Positions 29,719 to 39,840 of a stretch of 64,000 nt of DNA are shown here, one piece after another. Position numbers and translations under genes: made by a program. The DNA comes from Pirellulaceae bacterium (GTDB lineage Bacteria; Planctomycetota; Planctomycetia; Pirellulales; Pirellulaceae), in contig BPJV01000004.1 of the NCBI GenBank assembly GCA_026004795.1, forward strand, positions 310,001 through 374,000, read 5' to 3'. Each line of letters starts with the position of its first letter. Position 1 is the stretch's first letter. The notes below the pieces were generated by a model, which was not told the DNA's origin, did not search any database, and saw only the letters and a list, made by a program, of their open reading frames with translations.

Positions 29719-31017
29719 CTATTGTTCACGTGGCCGACGTAGGTCGCCAAGCGGCAGTTGCCGCGACAGGGCAGCGACCAGCAGCATGCTGAATCCCGCC
29801 AACAGGTAGGCGCCGTCGAGGCTGGTCCAGCGGGCAACCCATCCCCATACCACCGAACCGACTGCCGTCCCCAACGCAAACGCCATCAGGTAGGCAGCCA
29901 TCCCTCGCGCACGGATATGTCGGGGGAGAAAAACTTGAGCCGTAGCATTCAAGGTTGTCATCACGGACATCCAGCAGCAGCCGATCAAGATAAGCACTGG
30001 AAGCAATAGGAAACGAGAATCGCTGACGCCCACCATCACGCACAGCGTGCCGTAGACGCACTGAACGGTCAATAAGATTTGTTCACTGGAGAATCGAGCG
30101 CGAAGATAGGTGATCACCCAGGCACCGGCGACTGCTCCGCTGCCGACCAGTGCCAGGCTGAGACCAAACCCTCGTTCGGCGAACTCCAGTTTTTCTGTCG
30201 CCACCAAGGCTAGCAGACTCCACAGAACGCTCGCCGGAAGCGAAAAACAGAAAAGGCGAATCAAGGTATGCCGCACCTCGACGACCGCCATGGCTGTGGC
30301 TAGCCCTTGCTGCAACTCACTAGCGAACGAAGTGCCCGGGACTGACGCGCGATGAGGGGACGGCTGCCAGCGATAGAGGACGGCAATAACTGCCAGAAAC
30401 GAACAAGCATTCAGGGCGAATGCCACCCAAACATCGAACTGCGCAATGAGAAAGCCGGCTAGGGCGGGCCCTACCGTCCGCGCCAAATTGAAAGAAAAAC
30501 TGCCGATCGAAACGGCCGCAGGAATCAGTGCTGGCGGAACCAATTCGGGGGTCATCGATTGCCATGCCGGTTGATTGAGCACCATACCGATTCCCATGGC
30601 GGCCGTGAGCAGCAATAGTACAGTTGGCGTCATCAACTCGGTAGCGGCTAAGACCGTCATGCCCACAGCGGTGATGGTCAATATCGTCTGGGTCCCAAGC
30701 AACCATCGGCGGCGATCGATTCGATCGGCCCAGACGCCCGCTGGTAAGGCCAGCACGAAGACCGGTATCGTCATCACCGTCCGTACGGCCGCCACCATCT
30801 GCGGACTCCCGTCCAAGGAAGTCATCAACCATTGAGCCCCTGTCTCGTGCATCCAGGTTCCCAGGTTGGAAACCAATCCGGCAATCCAAAAGGAGCGGTA
30901 GGTCGCAAACTGCAACGGGGCCCACGGCGTAGCCAACGATTCCCGCATCGTCGTCGACTGCGGAGGGCTGGGCACAGGGGCAGTGGGCTGTTGGTCACTT
31001 ACAGGTATTCGGTCCAA
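29719..31017 (-). CDS. MFS transporter (MFS_3, EntS-like exporter)
   Basis: This 432-residue protein has twelve predicted helices. The opening FATYRSFWIAGLVSNLGTWM and GVWADRIDRRRWLLGT (the A-like loop between helices 2 and 3) are typical of the MFS_3 'transmembrane secretion effector' group. NQPAWQSMTPELV and AVSIGSFSFNLARTVGPALAG are also characteristic. It probably exports a small organic compound; the substrate cannot be inferred. Its start at 31017 overlaps the end of the guanylyltransferase gene by 19 bases, with a second possible ATG at 30948. Confidence 0.88.
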   Translation of the reverse strand: MDRIPVSDQQPTAPVPSPPQSTTMRESLATPWAPLQFATYRSFWIAGLVSNLGTWMHETGAQWLMTSLDGSPQMVAAVRTVMTIPVFVLALPAGVWADRIDRRRWLLGTQTILTITAVGMTVLAATELMTPTVLLLLTAAMGIGMVLNQPAWQSMTPELVPPALIPAAVSIGSFSFNLARTVGPALAGFLIAQFDVWVAFALNACSFLAVIAVLYRWQPSPHRASVPGTSFASELQQGLATAMAVVEVRHTLIRLFCFSLPASVLWSLLALVATEKLEFAERGFGLSLALVGSGAVAGAWVITYLRARFSSEQILLTVQCVYGTLCVMVGVSDSRFLLLPVLILIGCCWMSVMTTLNATAQVFLPRHIRARGMAAYLMAFALGTAVGSVVWGWVARWTSLDGAYLLAGFSMLLVAALSRQLPLGDLRRPREQ

Positions 31018-32078
31018 CCTCGTGCCTCGAGCTGTTTGACGACTTCGCGCACTCGCTCCTCCTCCGACTTCGGGGCCACCAGCGTTGCGGTATCCGTGTG
31101 CACGACGATCATGTCTTGCAGGCCGATGGTGGCCACCAAGTGCTTGTCATCGGTATAGATGATCATGCGCTGGCTTTGGATCGGCAGGTACTTTCCGCGC
31201 ACGCTATTACCTTGCTCGTCGGGTGTGGAAAGCCGCCCGATGGCTTGCCAACTGCCCACATCGTCCCAGTCGAAGGTAGCTTCGATCACGGCCACCTCGG
31301 GATAGCGTTCCATCACTGCATAGTCGATGGATCGGCCATTGATCTTGGCAAATTCCTTCTCGAGCGTGACATCGAAGGAAGGGGTGCCCATGGCGGCAGC
31401 GATCGCGTCGATGTGCCGCATCATGACCGGTTCGAACTGCCGCAGGGCGTCGAGGATTGTCTTCACACGCCACATGAAAATCCCGGAGTTCCAGTCGTAT
31501 TGGCCCGACTGCAAGTATTGCTCCGCCGTCTGTCGGTTGGGCTTCTCGCGAAACGAGGCGACGCGGTAGGCCCCCGGAACGCCGGTCTCCAACAGCGGTT
31601 GCCCGCGTTGGATATATCCAAAACTTTCCGCCGCATAGGTGGGGCGTACGCCGAAGGTGACGAGCATTTCCGGATGCTTGTCCAACAGGCTCAGCCCACT
31701 GCGCATGCACTGTTGAAACTGCTCCCGGGGCCGGATGACGTGATCGGCCGGCAGCACTAGCATCGACGCGTCGGGATCGACGGCCGCGATCAAGGAGGCT
31801 GCCAGTGCGATACAGGCCGCCGTATCGCGCTTCGTCGGCTCTCCCAAAATCTGTTCGGGAGGCACCTCAGGAAGTTGTTCACGTACATGACGGACCAAGT
31901 GCTGATTGGTCATCACCAACGTCTGCTCTGGCGACACCAATCCCTCGAGGCGTTTATACGTAGCCTGCAGCATGGTCTCGTCACCAAGCAGTCGCAACAG
32001 TTGCTTCGGATACCCCTTTCGACTTGCCGGCCAAAATCGCGTTCCCGATCCTCCGGCCATGATCACTGCATGCAACAA
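30999..32078 (-). CDS. manC: Mannose-1-phosphate guanylyltransferase
   Basis: Read from TTG 32078 the protein has 359 residues. It starts MLHAVIMAGGSGTRFWPASR, the nucleotidyltransferase signature, followed by YPKQLLRL. Later FGYIQRGQPL, FREKPNRQTAEQYL, WNSGIFMW and EATFDWDDVGSWQAI are the conserved sugar-phosphate and metal motifs. It makes GDP-mannose from mannose-1-phosphate and GTP for surface glycans. GGAGG lies seven bases before the TTG, which decides the start over an ATG 26 codons upstream. The phosphomannose isomerase domain of bifunctional enzymes is absent. It leads the transporter operon. Confidence 0.92.
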   Translation of the reverse strand: MLHAVIMAGGSGTRFWPASRKGYPKQLLRLLGDETMLQATYKRLEGLVSPEQTLVMTNQHLVRHVREQLPEVPPEQILGEPTKRDTAACIALAASLIAAVDPDASMLVLPADHVIRPREQFQQCMRSGLSLLDKHPEMLVTFGVRPTYAAESFGYIQRGQPLLETGVPGAYRVASFREKPNRQTAEQYLQSGQYDWNSGIFMWRVKTILDALRQFEPVMMRHIDAIAAAMGTPSFDVTLEKEFAKINGRSIDYAVMERYPEVAVIEATFDWDDVGSWQAIGRLSTPDEQGNSVRGKYLPIQSQRMIIYTDDKHLVATIGLQDMIVVHTDTATLVAPKSEEERVREVVKQLEARGWTEYL

Positions 32079-32525
32079 GGCTGCGCCTCCTCTAATGTTG
32101 ATTTGTTCTGCGTCGTATTCGCTCTGCAAACCGAGCTGCCCAGGCGCGCTCGTCACCCTTCAACTATGGCACCGCAGGCTGTTGCTGCCAGCCGTAGGGT
32201 GCCTCGGCCCGCGGCATCCGTCTCCCAGAGAAAGGGTGTTGGCGTGCAATCAGCGTACCACGCATCGCAGTAAGGGCAAGCGCTGCCCGATGTTCCGTTG
32301 CGCCCGCCGCGCCGGACCGCTGGGCGCTTGCCTGGTGTCCGTGCGTGCCAAGGACGGAATGCTTGCCCCAGTGGTCGTTTTATGTCAAACTGAACAGCGA
32401 ATTGGCTAGCGCAGTAGGCCACTTGCCGCGCCTCGGTCGGCAGTGGTCGGCGAGATTCTCTCCGTACCCGCGAATAATTCCTCTGCCAGTTTTTCCCTCC
32501 CCCGACACCGACGGAGTATTGGACC
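32079..32525. other. Divergent intergenic region, no gene seen
   Basis: About 450 bases separate the guanylyltransferase start from the DUF1549/DUF1553 gene. Open frames here are short and unconvincing. The region must carry two divergent promoters, which I could not place exactly. Confidence 0.5.
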
Positions 32526-35500
32526 ATGCGTTGCCGACCGATCTGGCGGGCTGTGGTACTTGAGACGAGTTGCATGCTGTTGGCCGCTCTTGTGGATCCC
32601 ACCGCCTACGCCTTGGCGGCGAATGGCCCCGCGGACGCGGCAGCCGGCGAAAGTGCCGTTCTTCGGTGGGACTTCGAACAGGAACTCGGTAGTGGGGAAT
32701 TGGTAGGAGCCGCCAGTATGGAGCCGGTGGGGCCTACGGCGGCGATGGGGTTTCAAGGGATGCCGGAGCGCAATTCCGCACTCGTACTCCCTGGGCCGGC
32801 GGGCTACGTCCGTCTGGTGGACAACGAAGAGCAGGGCCCTTTGGATTTCGGGCCGGGGGACTGCATCACGCTCGAAGCTTGGGTGCGATTGGATAACGCG
32901 CGGTCGGGCAGTTATCTCTACGTAATTGGCAAGGGGCGTACCTACGAGAATGGTCCGCTGGAGAACCACAACTATGCGTTGCGCGTGTTTATCAAGGGGG
33001 GAATGGCTTATCCCAGTTTCTTGTTTTCCACGCGGGAACCGCAGGGCACGTATACCTACCACCGGTGGACCGCGAATGAGGGAGTGCCAGTCGATCCCTA
33101 TTGGCATCATATCGCCGTAAGCTACCAGTTTGGCTTTCCTAGCAGCATTCGTGGTTACGTGGACGGTGTGGCCTCTACCGGTCGGTGGGACATGGGTGGG
33201 GCGACTGACCGACCACCGGTGAACAACAATGAGTCGCTGTGGATCGGTTCCTCCCGCGGAGGGGCTCCCACAAGTAGTTTCATCGGAGCGATCGACGGTG
33301 TGGCCATCCATCGCCGGCTGGTGAAACCGGCCGAGCTGGCCTCCCGCCGCATCGTTCACCTGCAGCCGCCACGTTGGCCCGCCGGGGCAACGCAGGACCG
33401 AGTTTTCATTCGACTTGCCGAAGGACTATCCAGTCACACTGGTTTTCCTGATCTGCCACCGTCGATCTCTAGGCAATTCGAAACCACGCGCATGGTCCTG
33501 CACCGTTTGCCCGCCAAATTCCTTCCCGGAGGGATTCGCGACGAGTGGCGTGGCCCGGTGATGGCACAAATGTTTGTTCTGTGCGAGTTTCCTGCCGGTC
33601 CCGTGGAATTGCTGCTGCGGAGCCCAGGGAAATCGCGGCTGTGGATCGACGGGGAGATCATCGTGGAGACTCCGCCGCGACGTTTGTTCCCCGATGCTCA
33701 TCAGCCGTTCATCACTTACCAGCCGGCTGATCCGTTGATCCGCACACCGCATGTCGGAGACCACGAACGCCTCGTGAAGTGGGAAAGCGATGGCAAGCCG
33801 CATCAGGTGGTGCTAGAGACCTTAGTCGGCTCGGCGAGCAGTCGCTGCGAGCCGGGGGAAACGCTGGTGGCGTGGCGAACGGGGACCGAGATGTTTCGTA
33901 TCCTCGGCCCCGCCACGGCGGCGTTCGAAGACGGGCTGCCCACGCAACTGCCATTGGTGGACGAACCGTTTGAGCGTTACTTGGCCTGGAGCCATGGTGC
34001 GTTGGACCGATTGGACCGCGTCACTTTGCAACAGACGAGCGCGGTGGAGGACGCCTTCTGGGAACGCCGCCATGAGCTTGCTCGCCGCGCTGCCGCTCGG
34101 TGGCCTTCGGTATTGCCCGCCATCTCCCCTCTCCCATCACTTGATGACACGCTACGTGAGCAACTGGAATCCCACGGCGTGTCCGTCGAGGAGATCGACC
34201 GACGGTGGCAACCGGTCGAGGACCTGGCATTCCTGCGGCGACTCAGTTTCGACACGGTCGGCGTGCCGCCAACGCTGGACGAAATCAACACATACTTGCG
34301 CAAAGGGGTTGCCGAGCGCAGGCAGTGGGCCATCGAGTATTACTTGCAAGACGATCGGTGGGCCGATCATTGGACGAGCTTGTGGCAAGACTTGCTGGCC
34401 GAGAATCCCAATATTCTTAAACCAAGCTTGAACAATACCGGGCCATTTCGGTTCTGGATTCATGACAGCTTGGTGCTCAACAAACCGATGGATCGATTCG
34501 TCACCGAGCTGATTCGCATGGAGGGAAGCCCCCTGGCTGGCGGTCCCGCTGGCTTCGCCGAGGCTTCCCAGAACGATTTACCGATGGCGGAAAAGGCGCA
34601 CGTCGTCGTGGCAGCATTTCTTGGTGAGGATTTGAAATGTGCCAGATGCCACGACGCTCCCTACCATTCGTGGCAGCAGCGCGATCTTTTTCAAGTGGCC
34701 GCCATGCTGGCTAAGAAACCGATCCAGGTGCCCACTACCAGCAGTGTTCCTCGTGCCTTTTTTCAGCGGCGGGCTGACGATGCTCCCATTCGAAGTACGC
34801 TGCAGCCAGGCGACATCGTCGCGCCGCTGTGGCCGGAGCGATTGGTGGGAGGTGTAGGCGATCCGGCCTCGTTGGACCCGGGCCTGCTCGGTCGCCCCGA
34901 TTCCACCCGCGAGCGATTGGCGGCCTTGATGACGCGCGGCGAGAACCGACGATTTCCCCAGGTGCTGGCTGTCCGCGTATGGCAACGGCTGATCGGTTGG
35001 TCGTTGGTGGATGAGCCCCATGACTGGGAGAGTAGTGAAGTGCGATTCGAGCCGGTCGTCGAATTGCTGGCTCGGCACCTGGTGGAAAGTGGTTACGACA
35101 TGAAAGCTCTGGTGGAAATTGTGGTATCCAGCCAGTTTTACGCACTGCAGCCGATCGACCCGGCCTCTGTTCGCGGCACGCGGCGATTCCTCGCCCCCTG
35201 GCGGCGGCGACTGACGGCTGAGCAAGTCGTCGATGCCATGCACTCGGTGGCCGGAGTTCCCATGTCGACCGAGCCGATCACCTTCGATCCCGAGGCATCG
35301 CAGAAGAAACAGAATTTCTTGAATCTTGGACGGGCGCGACGGGCCTGGCAACTCACCTCGTTGTCCAATGAGCGGGATCGGCCCAGCCTGTCGCTGCCCC
35401 GGGCTGCAGCAGTCGTCGAGTGCCTGGAGGCGTTCGGTTGGCAGGCAGCACGACCAGCACCGGTTGAGCATCGGCAAGACGAAGTGAATGTCGTTCCCCC

Positions 35501-35924
35501 CGCCGTGCTCGCCAACGGAAATTTGATGACCTACGTCAGCCGGATGACCGACGATGCGTTGATGACACGCGTGGCCTGCGAGGCGCAACGGCCCGACGAG
35601 TTCGTCGATCGAATCTTCCTGGCCGTGTTGACTCGCCATCCCGACGAAGTGGAACGCCAGCGGTTTATCGAACTGCTGGCGCCGGGATGGTCGCGGCGTG
35701 TCATCCAACCGCCACCGACGCCAGTAACGCCAGCACCGCAACGTGGATTCGTCACTTGGAGCAATCATTTCGACGTCCGCGCCAATCAACTGATGCAAGA
35801 GATGGAACGCCGCGTAGCGTACGGGCCACCCCCCACACCACGGCTGGATCCCCAGTGGCGTGAACGCGCCGAGGATGCGCTGTGGGCGTTGATGAATTCT
35901 CCAGAGTTTACGTTGCTGCCCTGA
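32526..35924 (+). CDS. LamG + DUF1549/DUF1553 (planctomycete cytochrome-type) secreted protein
   Basis: This 1132-residue protein starts with a signal peptide (VVLETSCMLLAALVDPTAYALA). A concanavalin-like LamG domain occupies about residues 85-290 (ITLEAWVRLDNARSG, WHHIAVSYQFG, SLWIGSSRGG, GAIDGVAIHRRLV). DUF1549 begins near 555 (DLAFLRRLSFDTVGVPPT, then DDRWADHWTSLWQDLL) and carries CARCHD, a C-x2-C-H site, near 705. DUF1553 starts near 800 (RFPQVLAVRVWQRLIG, SGYDMKALVEIVVSSQFY). Function is unknown; pairs with DUF1501 genes are widespread in planctomycetes and are linked to polysaccharide use. The DUF1501 gene follows 62 bases later. Confidence 0.93.
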   Translation: MRCRPIWRAVVLETSCMLLAALVDPTAYALAANGPADAAAGESAVLRWDFEQELGSGELVGAASMEPVGPTAAMGFQGMPERNSALVLPGPAGYVRLVDNEEQGPLDFGPGDCITLEAWVRLDNARSGSYLYVIGKGRTYENGPLENHNYALRVFIKGGMAYPSFLFSTREPQGTYTYHRWTANEGVPVDPYWHHIAVSYQFGFPSSIRGYVDGVASTGRWDMGGATDRPPVNNNESLWIGSSRGGAPTSSFIGAIDGVAIHRRLVKPAELASRRIVHLQPPRWPAGATQDRVFIRLAEGLSSHTGFPDLPPSISRQFETTRMVLHRLPAKFLPGGIRDEWRGPVMAQMFVLCEFPAGPVELLLRSPGKSRLWIDGEIIVETPPRRLFPDAHQPFITYQPADPLIRTPHVGDHERLVKWESDGKPHQVVLETLVGSASSRCEPGETLVAWRTGTEMFRILGPATAAFEDGLPTQLPLVDEPFERYLAWSHGALDRLDRVTLQQTSAVEDAFWERRHELARRAAARWPSVLPAISPLPSLDDTLREQLESHGVSVEEIDRRWQPVEDLAFLRRLSFDTVGVPPTLDEINTYLRKGVAERRQWAIEYYLQDDRWADHWTSLWQDLLAENPNILKPSLNNTGPFRFWIHDSLVLNKPMDRFVTELIRMEGSPLAGGPAGFAEASQNDLPMAEKAHVVVAAFLGEDLKCARCHDAPYHSWQQRDLFQVAAMLAKKPIQVPTTSSVPRAFFQRRADDAPIRSTLQPGDIVAPLWPERLVGGVGDPASLDPGLLGRPDSTRERLAALMTRGENRRFPQVLAVRVWQRLIGWSLVDEPHDWESSEVRFEPVVELLARHLVESGYDMKALVEIVVSSQFYALQPIDPASVRGTRRFLAPWRRRLTAEQVVDAMHSVAGVPMSTEPITFDPEASQKKQNFLNLGRARRAWQLTSLSNERDRPSLSLPRAAAVVECLEAFGWQAARPAPVEHRQDEVNVVPPAVLANGNLMTYVSRMTDDALMTRVACEAQRPDEFVDRIFLAVLTRHPDEVERQRFIELLAPGWSRRVIQPPPTPVTPAPQRGFVTWSNHFDVRANQLMQEMERRVAYGPPPTPRLDPQWRERAEDALWALMNSPEFTLLP

Positions 35925-35986
35925 TCGCTGGAGGCTTCGCCCCCCAATCGATTTGTTATCCAACACCAGAGAACGAGGAGCCTGCC

Positions 35987-37339
35987 ATGAGCCGAGCCGA
36001 TGCGGAGACTAGCCGTACCCCGCTCGACATGCAAACAACACGTCGTCGGTTTATCGCATCCACCGCCGCTGCCGCTGCGGCCTCGTCGCTGCCGGGAATG
36101 CCTGGAGTACAAGCCAACCCGACCGACGAGCTCGGCGACCCGCCTCTGCCTCCCATGGGGCGTGCCGAGTCGGTGATTTTTTTGTGGTTGGGCGGAGGGA
36201 TGGCTCAGATCGATACGTTCGATCCCAAGCAGCGTGGCGATTCGAAGCAACGGCGGCCGGGAACCGATTATGACGTCATCGACACGGTGGTGCCGGGCGT
36301 TCAGGTGACCGAGCATTTGCCCGAGGTAGCCCGCCGCATGGATCGGATCACTGCCATCCGCACCGTGCACCATGAGATGATTGATGAACATGCCGCAGCC
36401 GTCTATTGGGTTCATGTCGGGCGACCGGTTAGCGGTACGATCCAGTATCCGTCGCTTGGCGCTGCCGTCGCGCATCAACGTGGAGCGCGTGACGGTGAAA
36501 GTCCAGCTTATGTGTTGATCGGCTATCCCAACGTCGCCCGCAGCCCCGGTTTCTTGGGCCCCAGGTATGGATATCTCTACTTGACGGATCTCCAATCTGG
36601 ACCGCGTGGGTTCTCCCTGCCGCCGTATCTCAGCGAGGAGAGGTTCCGGCGACGCAACGATTTGTTAGCGATGATGCAGGACCGGGCGCGCCAGCGGCTT
36701 GCCGATCCGGTGCTCGATGAGTATATCGAAGCGCAAGCTGCGGCGCAAAAGCTCTCGACTCCCCAATTCATGTCGGTGTTCGATCTGGAGCGCGAGCCCG
36801 ATGCGGTGCGCGCGGCCTACGGAGGGCAGTTCGGTCAACGGTGCCTCCTGGCTCGCCGGCTGACTGAACGTGGCGTGCGATTTGTGGAAGTGGCGCATAA
36901 TTTGAACTTCGTCAACGGGACCGGATGGGATACGCACAAGGAAGGACAACAGCAACAATGGGTACTCATTCGGGAGTTGGATCAAGCCTTGGCTGCACTG
37001 ATCGACGATCTGGAGGCGAAGAACCGACTGGACGAAACGTTGATCGTGGTAGCTACCGAGTTTGGTAGGCCGGCAGAATTCGACGGCGCTGGTGGACGTG
37101 GCCACCAATCGTCCACCTTTACCATGGTTCTCGCCGGTGGCGGTCTGCAACACCACGGGGCGATCGGGCACACCGACGAACTGTCGAAACAGATCGTGGA
37201 TCGGCCCGTGTCGATTCCCGATTTTCATGCGACCATCCATCATGCCTTGGGGATCGATTGCCGAACGGAGTTGTACGATGGCGATCGCCCAGTTCCGATT
37301 ACCGACAATGGACGCCCTATCGCGGAGCTCTTCGGCTAG
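35987..37339 (+). CDS. DUF1501 protein, Tat-exported
   Basis: About 450 residues starting at ATG 35987 (GAGGAG lies nine to ten bases upstream), with a twin-arginine signal (TTRRRFIASTAAAAA). The body has the alkaline-phosphatase/sulfatase-like DUF1501 pattern: VIFLWLGGGMAQIDTFDPK, VARRMDRITAIRTVHH, GVRFVEVAHN and TLIVVATEFGRPAEFDGAGG. The enzyme-like core suggests a hydrolase but no substrate is known. It follows the DUF1549/DUF1553 gene directly, the standard planctomycete pair, and is probably cotranscribed with it. A longer reading from 35882 overlaps the upstream gene and is not needed. Confidence 0.93.
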   Translation: MSRADAETSRTPLDMQTTRRRFIASTAAAAAASSLPGMPGVQANPTDELGDPPLPPMGRAESVIFLWLGGGMAQIDTFDPKQRGDSKQRRPGTDYDVIDTVVPGVQVTEHLPEVARRMDRITAIRTVHHEMIDEHAAAVYWVHVGRPVSGTIQYPSLGAAVAHQRGARDGESPAYVLIGYPNVARSPGFLGPRYGYLYLTDLQSGPRGFSLPPYLSEERFRRRNDLLAMMQDRARQRLADPVLDEYIEAQAAAQKLSTPQFMSVFDLEREPDAVRAAYGGQFGQRCLLARRLTERGVRFVEVAHNLNFVNGTGWDTHKEGQQQQWVLIRELDQALAALIDDLEAKNRLDETLIVVATEFGRPAEFDGAGGRGHQSSTFTMVLAGGGLQHHGAIGHTDELSKQIVDRPVSIPDFHATIHHALGIDCRTELYDGDRPVPITDNGRPIAELFG

Positions 37340-37859
37340 GTCGTCGCCTCGGTTCATCCGGTGCTGCCAGCGCCTCCCGGTCGCTCCTCACCCACCGCGC
37401 CCAGGCCCTCCATCTCCGCCACGCCGCCCACCTGCTTGCCAACATCAGGTCCGTGGCGGCCATCCGCCGCGACACCTGGCCCTCTGCGCTTAACAATTGC
37501 TTGCCACCATCCCGCATCAGTCGCCGTTTGCCCGCCAGCATCTCCCGCATGGTGCCCGCCAGGATCCACGCTTTTTTCTGCCAGGATCACACGCCTTATT
37601 TGCCAATACCATGCGCCATTTTTTTTTCTGCCGGGGTCACACGCTTGTTGGCTGCCGGGAGGGAGCGATGAATGCCTACCCGCAGCATCCGGTGCGTGAG
37701 GCGCGCACGCCTAACCCCGAGGGCGCCTTACCTGCACCGGTTGCTCGCCGGCGGTCACCGAACCGAGAAGTTTTTCCAGTCGTTTGACCGTTGCCGCCTG
37801 CCTGCACCAGTTGCTCGTTGGACGGCAGTAGCCATTGCTGGATGCCTACCGATATCCCA

Positions 37860-38190
37860 TGCATGACCTCCCCCGGTGTCCCCTGCTGTTGCCTGGTGCC
37901 CCCCATTGTCTGTTGCCTATCGGTTCCCAGTGCCTATTGCCTCTTGGTACTCAGTGCCTGTTGCTTATTGGTACCCCGTACCTATCGCCTGTTCGAACCC
38001 TGTGTCTGTTGCCGGTTGGCACGAGGTGCGTGTTGATCGGCGGGATCCAGTGTATGTTGTCTGTTGTACCCAGGCCCGGTTGCCTTTCGGACTCCAAGGC
38101 CCGGTTGTCTTTCGGACTCCAAGGCCTGTTGCCTGTGGGGATTCAAGGGATGTTGACTGTTGTTACCCTGTGCCTGTTGGGTGCCGAGTT
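37860..38190. repeat. Degenerate tandem repeats (about 20-30 bp units rich in CCTGTTGCC)
   Basis: Variants of TGCCTGTTGCCTATTGGTAC recur about every 20-30 bases, with two nearly identical neighbours around 38070-38125 (CGGACTCCAAGGCC). On the complement the repeats spell runs such as NRQQALG and GTNRQQ. Spacing is irregular and there are no unique spacers of constant length. Confidence 0.7.
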
Positions 38191-38407
38191 TTCGCCGCCA
38201 GCAGTCGAGCGAGTATGCGGCAAAGTTCTTCGTACGACAGAACGCTGGAACTGAAAGCCCACTTGCCTCCAGTTCGCCGAGCATCCGCTGCCCGTGCGCA
38301 GCCCGATCTTGATCATTCGTTCGCCCCGTCAGCCTCCCCGAGTCCTCTCCCGAAAGCCGACCATCTACGCCCCCACCCCCTCCCTCAACCAGACGCCCAA
38401 CTGGCAA
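37982..38407 (-). pseudogene. IS66-type TnpA-like remnant
   Basis: A 141-codon frame on the complement contains MLGELEASGLSVPAFCRTKN followed by YSLDCWRRKL, which is the helix-turn-helix opening of IS66 accessory proteins (usually EASGLSxxxFCR...FYxWRRKL). Immediately after WRRKLG the sequence degenerates into the Gln/Asn-rich repeat region, so the C-terminal half is lost. No tnpB or tnpC follows. It is a fossil end of an older insertion. Confidence 0.55.
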
Positions 38408-38600
38408 CGTTCATCCAAGAACGACGTCTAAGACCGCTTTCCCCACCCACCGCAGTGAATCGTCAACTGTTACATGTCATTAAGCGAGTGGCATGCGAAT
38501 GTGAGGCTATTCATCACATGCTCCCATCGGTCGCAACGTGCTGACATCGTGGCTCGTACAGAGTAAACTAGCTAGACATTCATTTCTTACCAACATCGAG

Positions 38601-39838
38601 CTGAGCCATCCCCAGTTTTCCGGGCGAGGTGTGCGTGGGCGCATAAAAATTGGCGGTGTCACGCAGCGCGTTATTGGGTATGAAGTTGGGTATCAACAGT
38701 CCTGATTCCAACCCAAGAACACGGAGGGAACCGCCATGGATCGTATGGAAGCCTTTAGCTGGGTCCTTACTGTATGTGCCGGTTTGCGTCTGAGTCAAGC
38801 GAAAACGCTCGGCGATTTGGTGGCCGGTGCTCTGGACGTCGGCAGGGTCAGCCTTGCCGAACTGGGCCGCCGCTTGACAGGGACTACCGCCAAGCATGGG
38901 ATCAAGCGTGCGTGGCGGTTTACCAATAACCATCGTGTGCAGGTAAGTTCGGCCATGCAAGGAGTGATTCGGCAGTTGGTCCGCCCCAAGCGAAAGAAGC
39001 CATTGGTGGTAAGCATCGACTGGGTCCAGGTGCGACAGTTTCGCACGATCGCTCTGTGCGCGGCCATCGATGGGCGAGCCATTCCGCTGCTGTGGGCCAG
39101 TTATCCGGAGGAGGAATTTCACCAGCGTCAACACCAACTGGAGGAAGCCATCTTGCGGCAATTCCGGACCATGCTTCCTGATGGAGTGCGAGTAATCTTG
39201 CTGGCCGATCGAGGCTTCGGACGCACCGAGATGGCCCGTCTGTGCCAACAACTTCGGTTTCAGTACGTCATCCGTATCGTGCCCGATGTGTGGGTGCAAG
39301 CGACTGATTACGAAGGCAATCTCCGGGACTTCCCAGTGAAAAAAGGGATCTGTCGATGCCTACGGAATGTGGCCTACCGCAAGCGAAATCCGGTTGATCA
39401 CCACATTGTCATCCGCTGGAAAAAGGGACTGGCCAAGAAGCGTGACGAATGCTGGTTCTTGATGACCAATCTCCAAGGAAATGCCGTACGGATCTCAGAG
39501 TTGTTTGCCAAGCGGATGACGATCGAAGAGATGTTTCGTGACTACAAGAGCCGTCGGAATGGATTCGCTCTGCGAAACACCCAGATTCGCCGCGCCGATC
39601 GTTTTGATCGTTTGTTGCTGATTCTGGTATTGGCCTACATTCTCCTGTTGGGAATTGGCCTGCGTGCACGGCAGTTGTACTGTCCGCAAAACTGGTGCTC
39701 GAACACGCGTCAGTCTGAATGCAGTGTGTTTACGATCGGAAAGCGGATGCGCCACCATGTCGACCTGACCATCCAACAGATTATCAACGCCCTCATCCGC
39801 GCCACTCAAAACGCCGCGCCAAACTGGGGATGATTCAG
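38601..39838 (+). mobile_element. IS4-family insertion sequence, copy 1
   Basis: 1238 bp, bounded by imperfect inverted ends CTGAGCCATCCCCAGTTTT (left) and CTGAATCATCCCCAGTTTG (right, complement). One transposase gene. Unlike the other two copies it lacks a target duplication (left flank AACATCGAG, right flank TGGTTGACC), and it differs from them at scattered bases, so it is the older copy and its left flank has been rearranged. Confidence 0.93.
38736..39833 (+). CDS. IS4-family DDE transposase, copy 1
   Basis: This 365-residue transposase has first Asp in VVSIDWVQVRQF, second Asp in VILLADRGFGR, and catalytic Glu in the YREK-like block TIEEMFRDYKSRRNGFAL. The ATG at 38736 is preceded by GGAGGGAA. 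It differs from copies 2 and 3 at Gly55 (Arg in the others) and in LCQQLRF (LCQELRF in the others). The frame is intact and fills the element, so it is probably active or recently active. Confidence 0.93.
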   Translation: MDRMEAFSWVLTVCAGLRLSQAKTLGDLVAGALDVGRVSLAELGRRLTGTTAKHGIKRAWRFTNNHRVQVSSAMQGVIRQLVRPKRKKPLVVSIDWVQVRQFRTIALCAAIDGRAIPLLWASYPEEEFHQRQHQLEEAILRQFRTMLPDGVRVILLADRGFGRTEMARLCQQLRFQYVIRIVPDVWVQATDYEGNLRDFPVKKGICRCLRNVAYRKRNPVDHHIVIRWKKGLAKKRDECWFLMTNLQGNAVRISELFAKRMTIEEMFRDYKSRRNGFALRNTQIRRADRFDRLLLILVLAYILLLGIGLRARQLYCPQNWCSNTRQSECSVFTIGKRMRHHVDLTIQQIINALIRATQNAAPNWG

Positions 39839-39840
39839 TG

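Larger units (their letters stand above)
37340..38600. other. Start of accessory island: degenerate repeats and IS66-like remnant
   Basis: The 1.26 kb after the DUF1501 stop contains no intact gene. 37350-37680 is CT-rich with nothing recognised. 37860-38190 is a run of degenerate repeats. 38185-38300 on the complement resembles an IS66 accessory protein. 38410-38600 holds nothing recognisable up to the IS4-family element. Confidence 0.6.

Noticed and set aside
34578-35966. Open frame of 462 codons antisense to the DUF1549/DUF1553 gene
   Set aside because: The sense frame has clear domains; the antisense product has none.
37354-37906. Plus- and minus-strand frames between the DUF1501 gene and the IS
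   Set aside because: Low-complexity Pro/Ser/Cys or Gly-rich products without motifs; likely non-coding repeat DNA.
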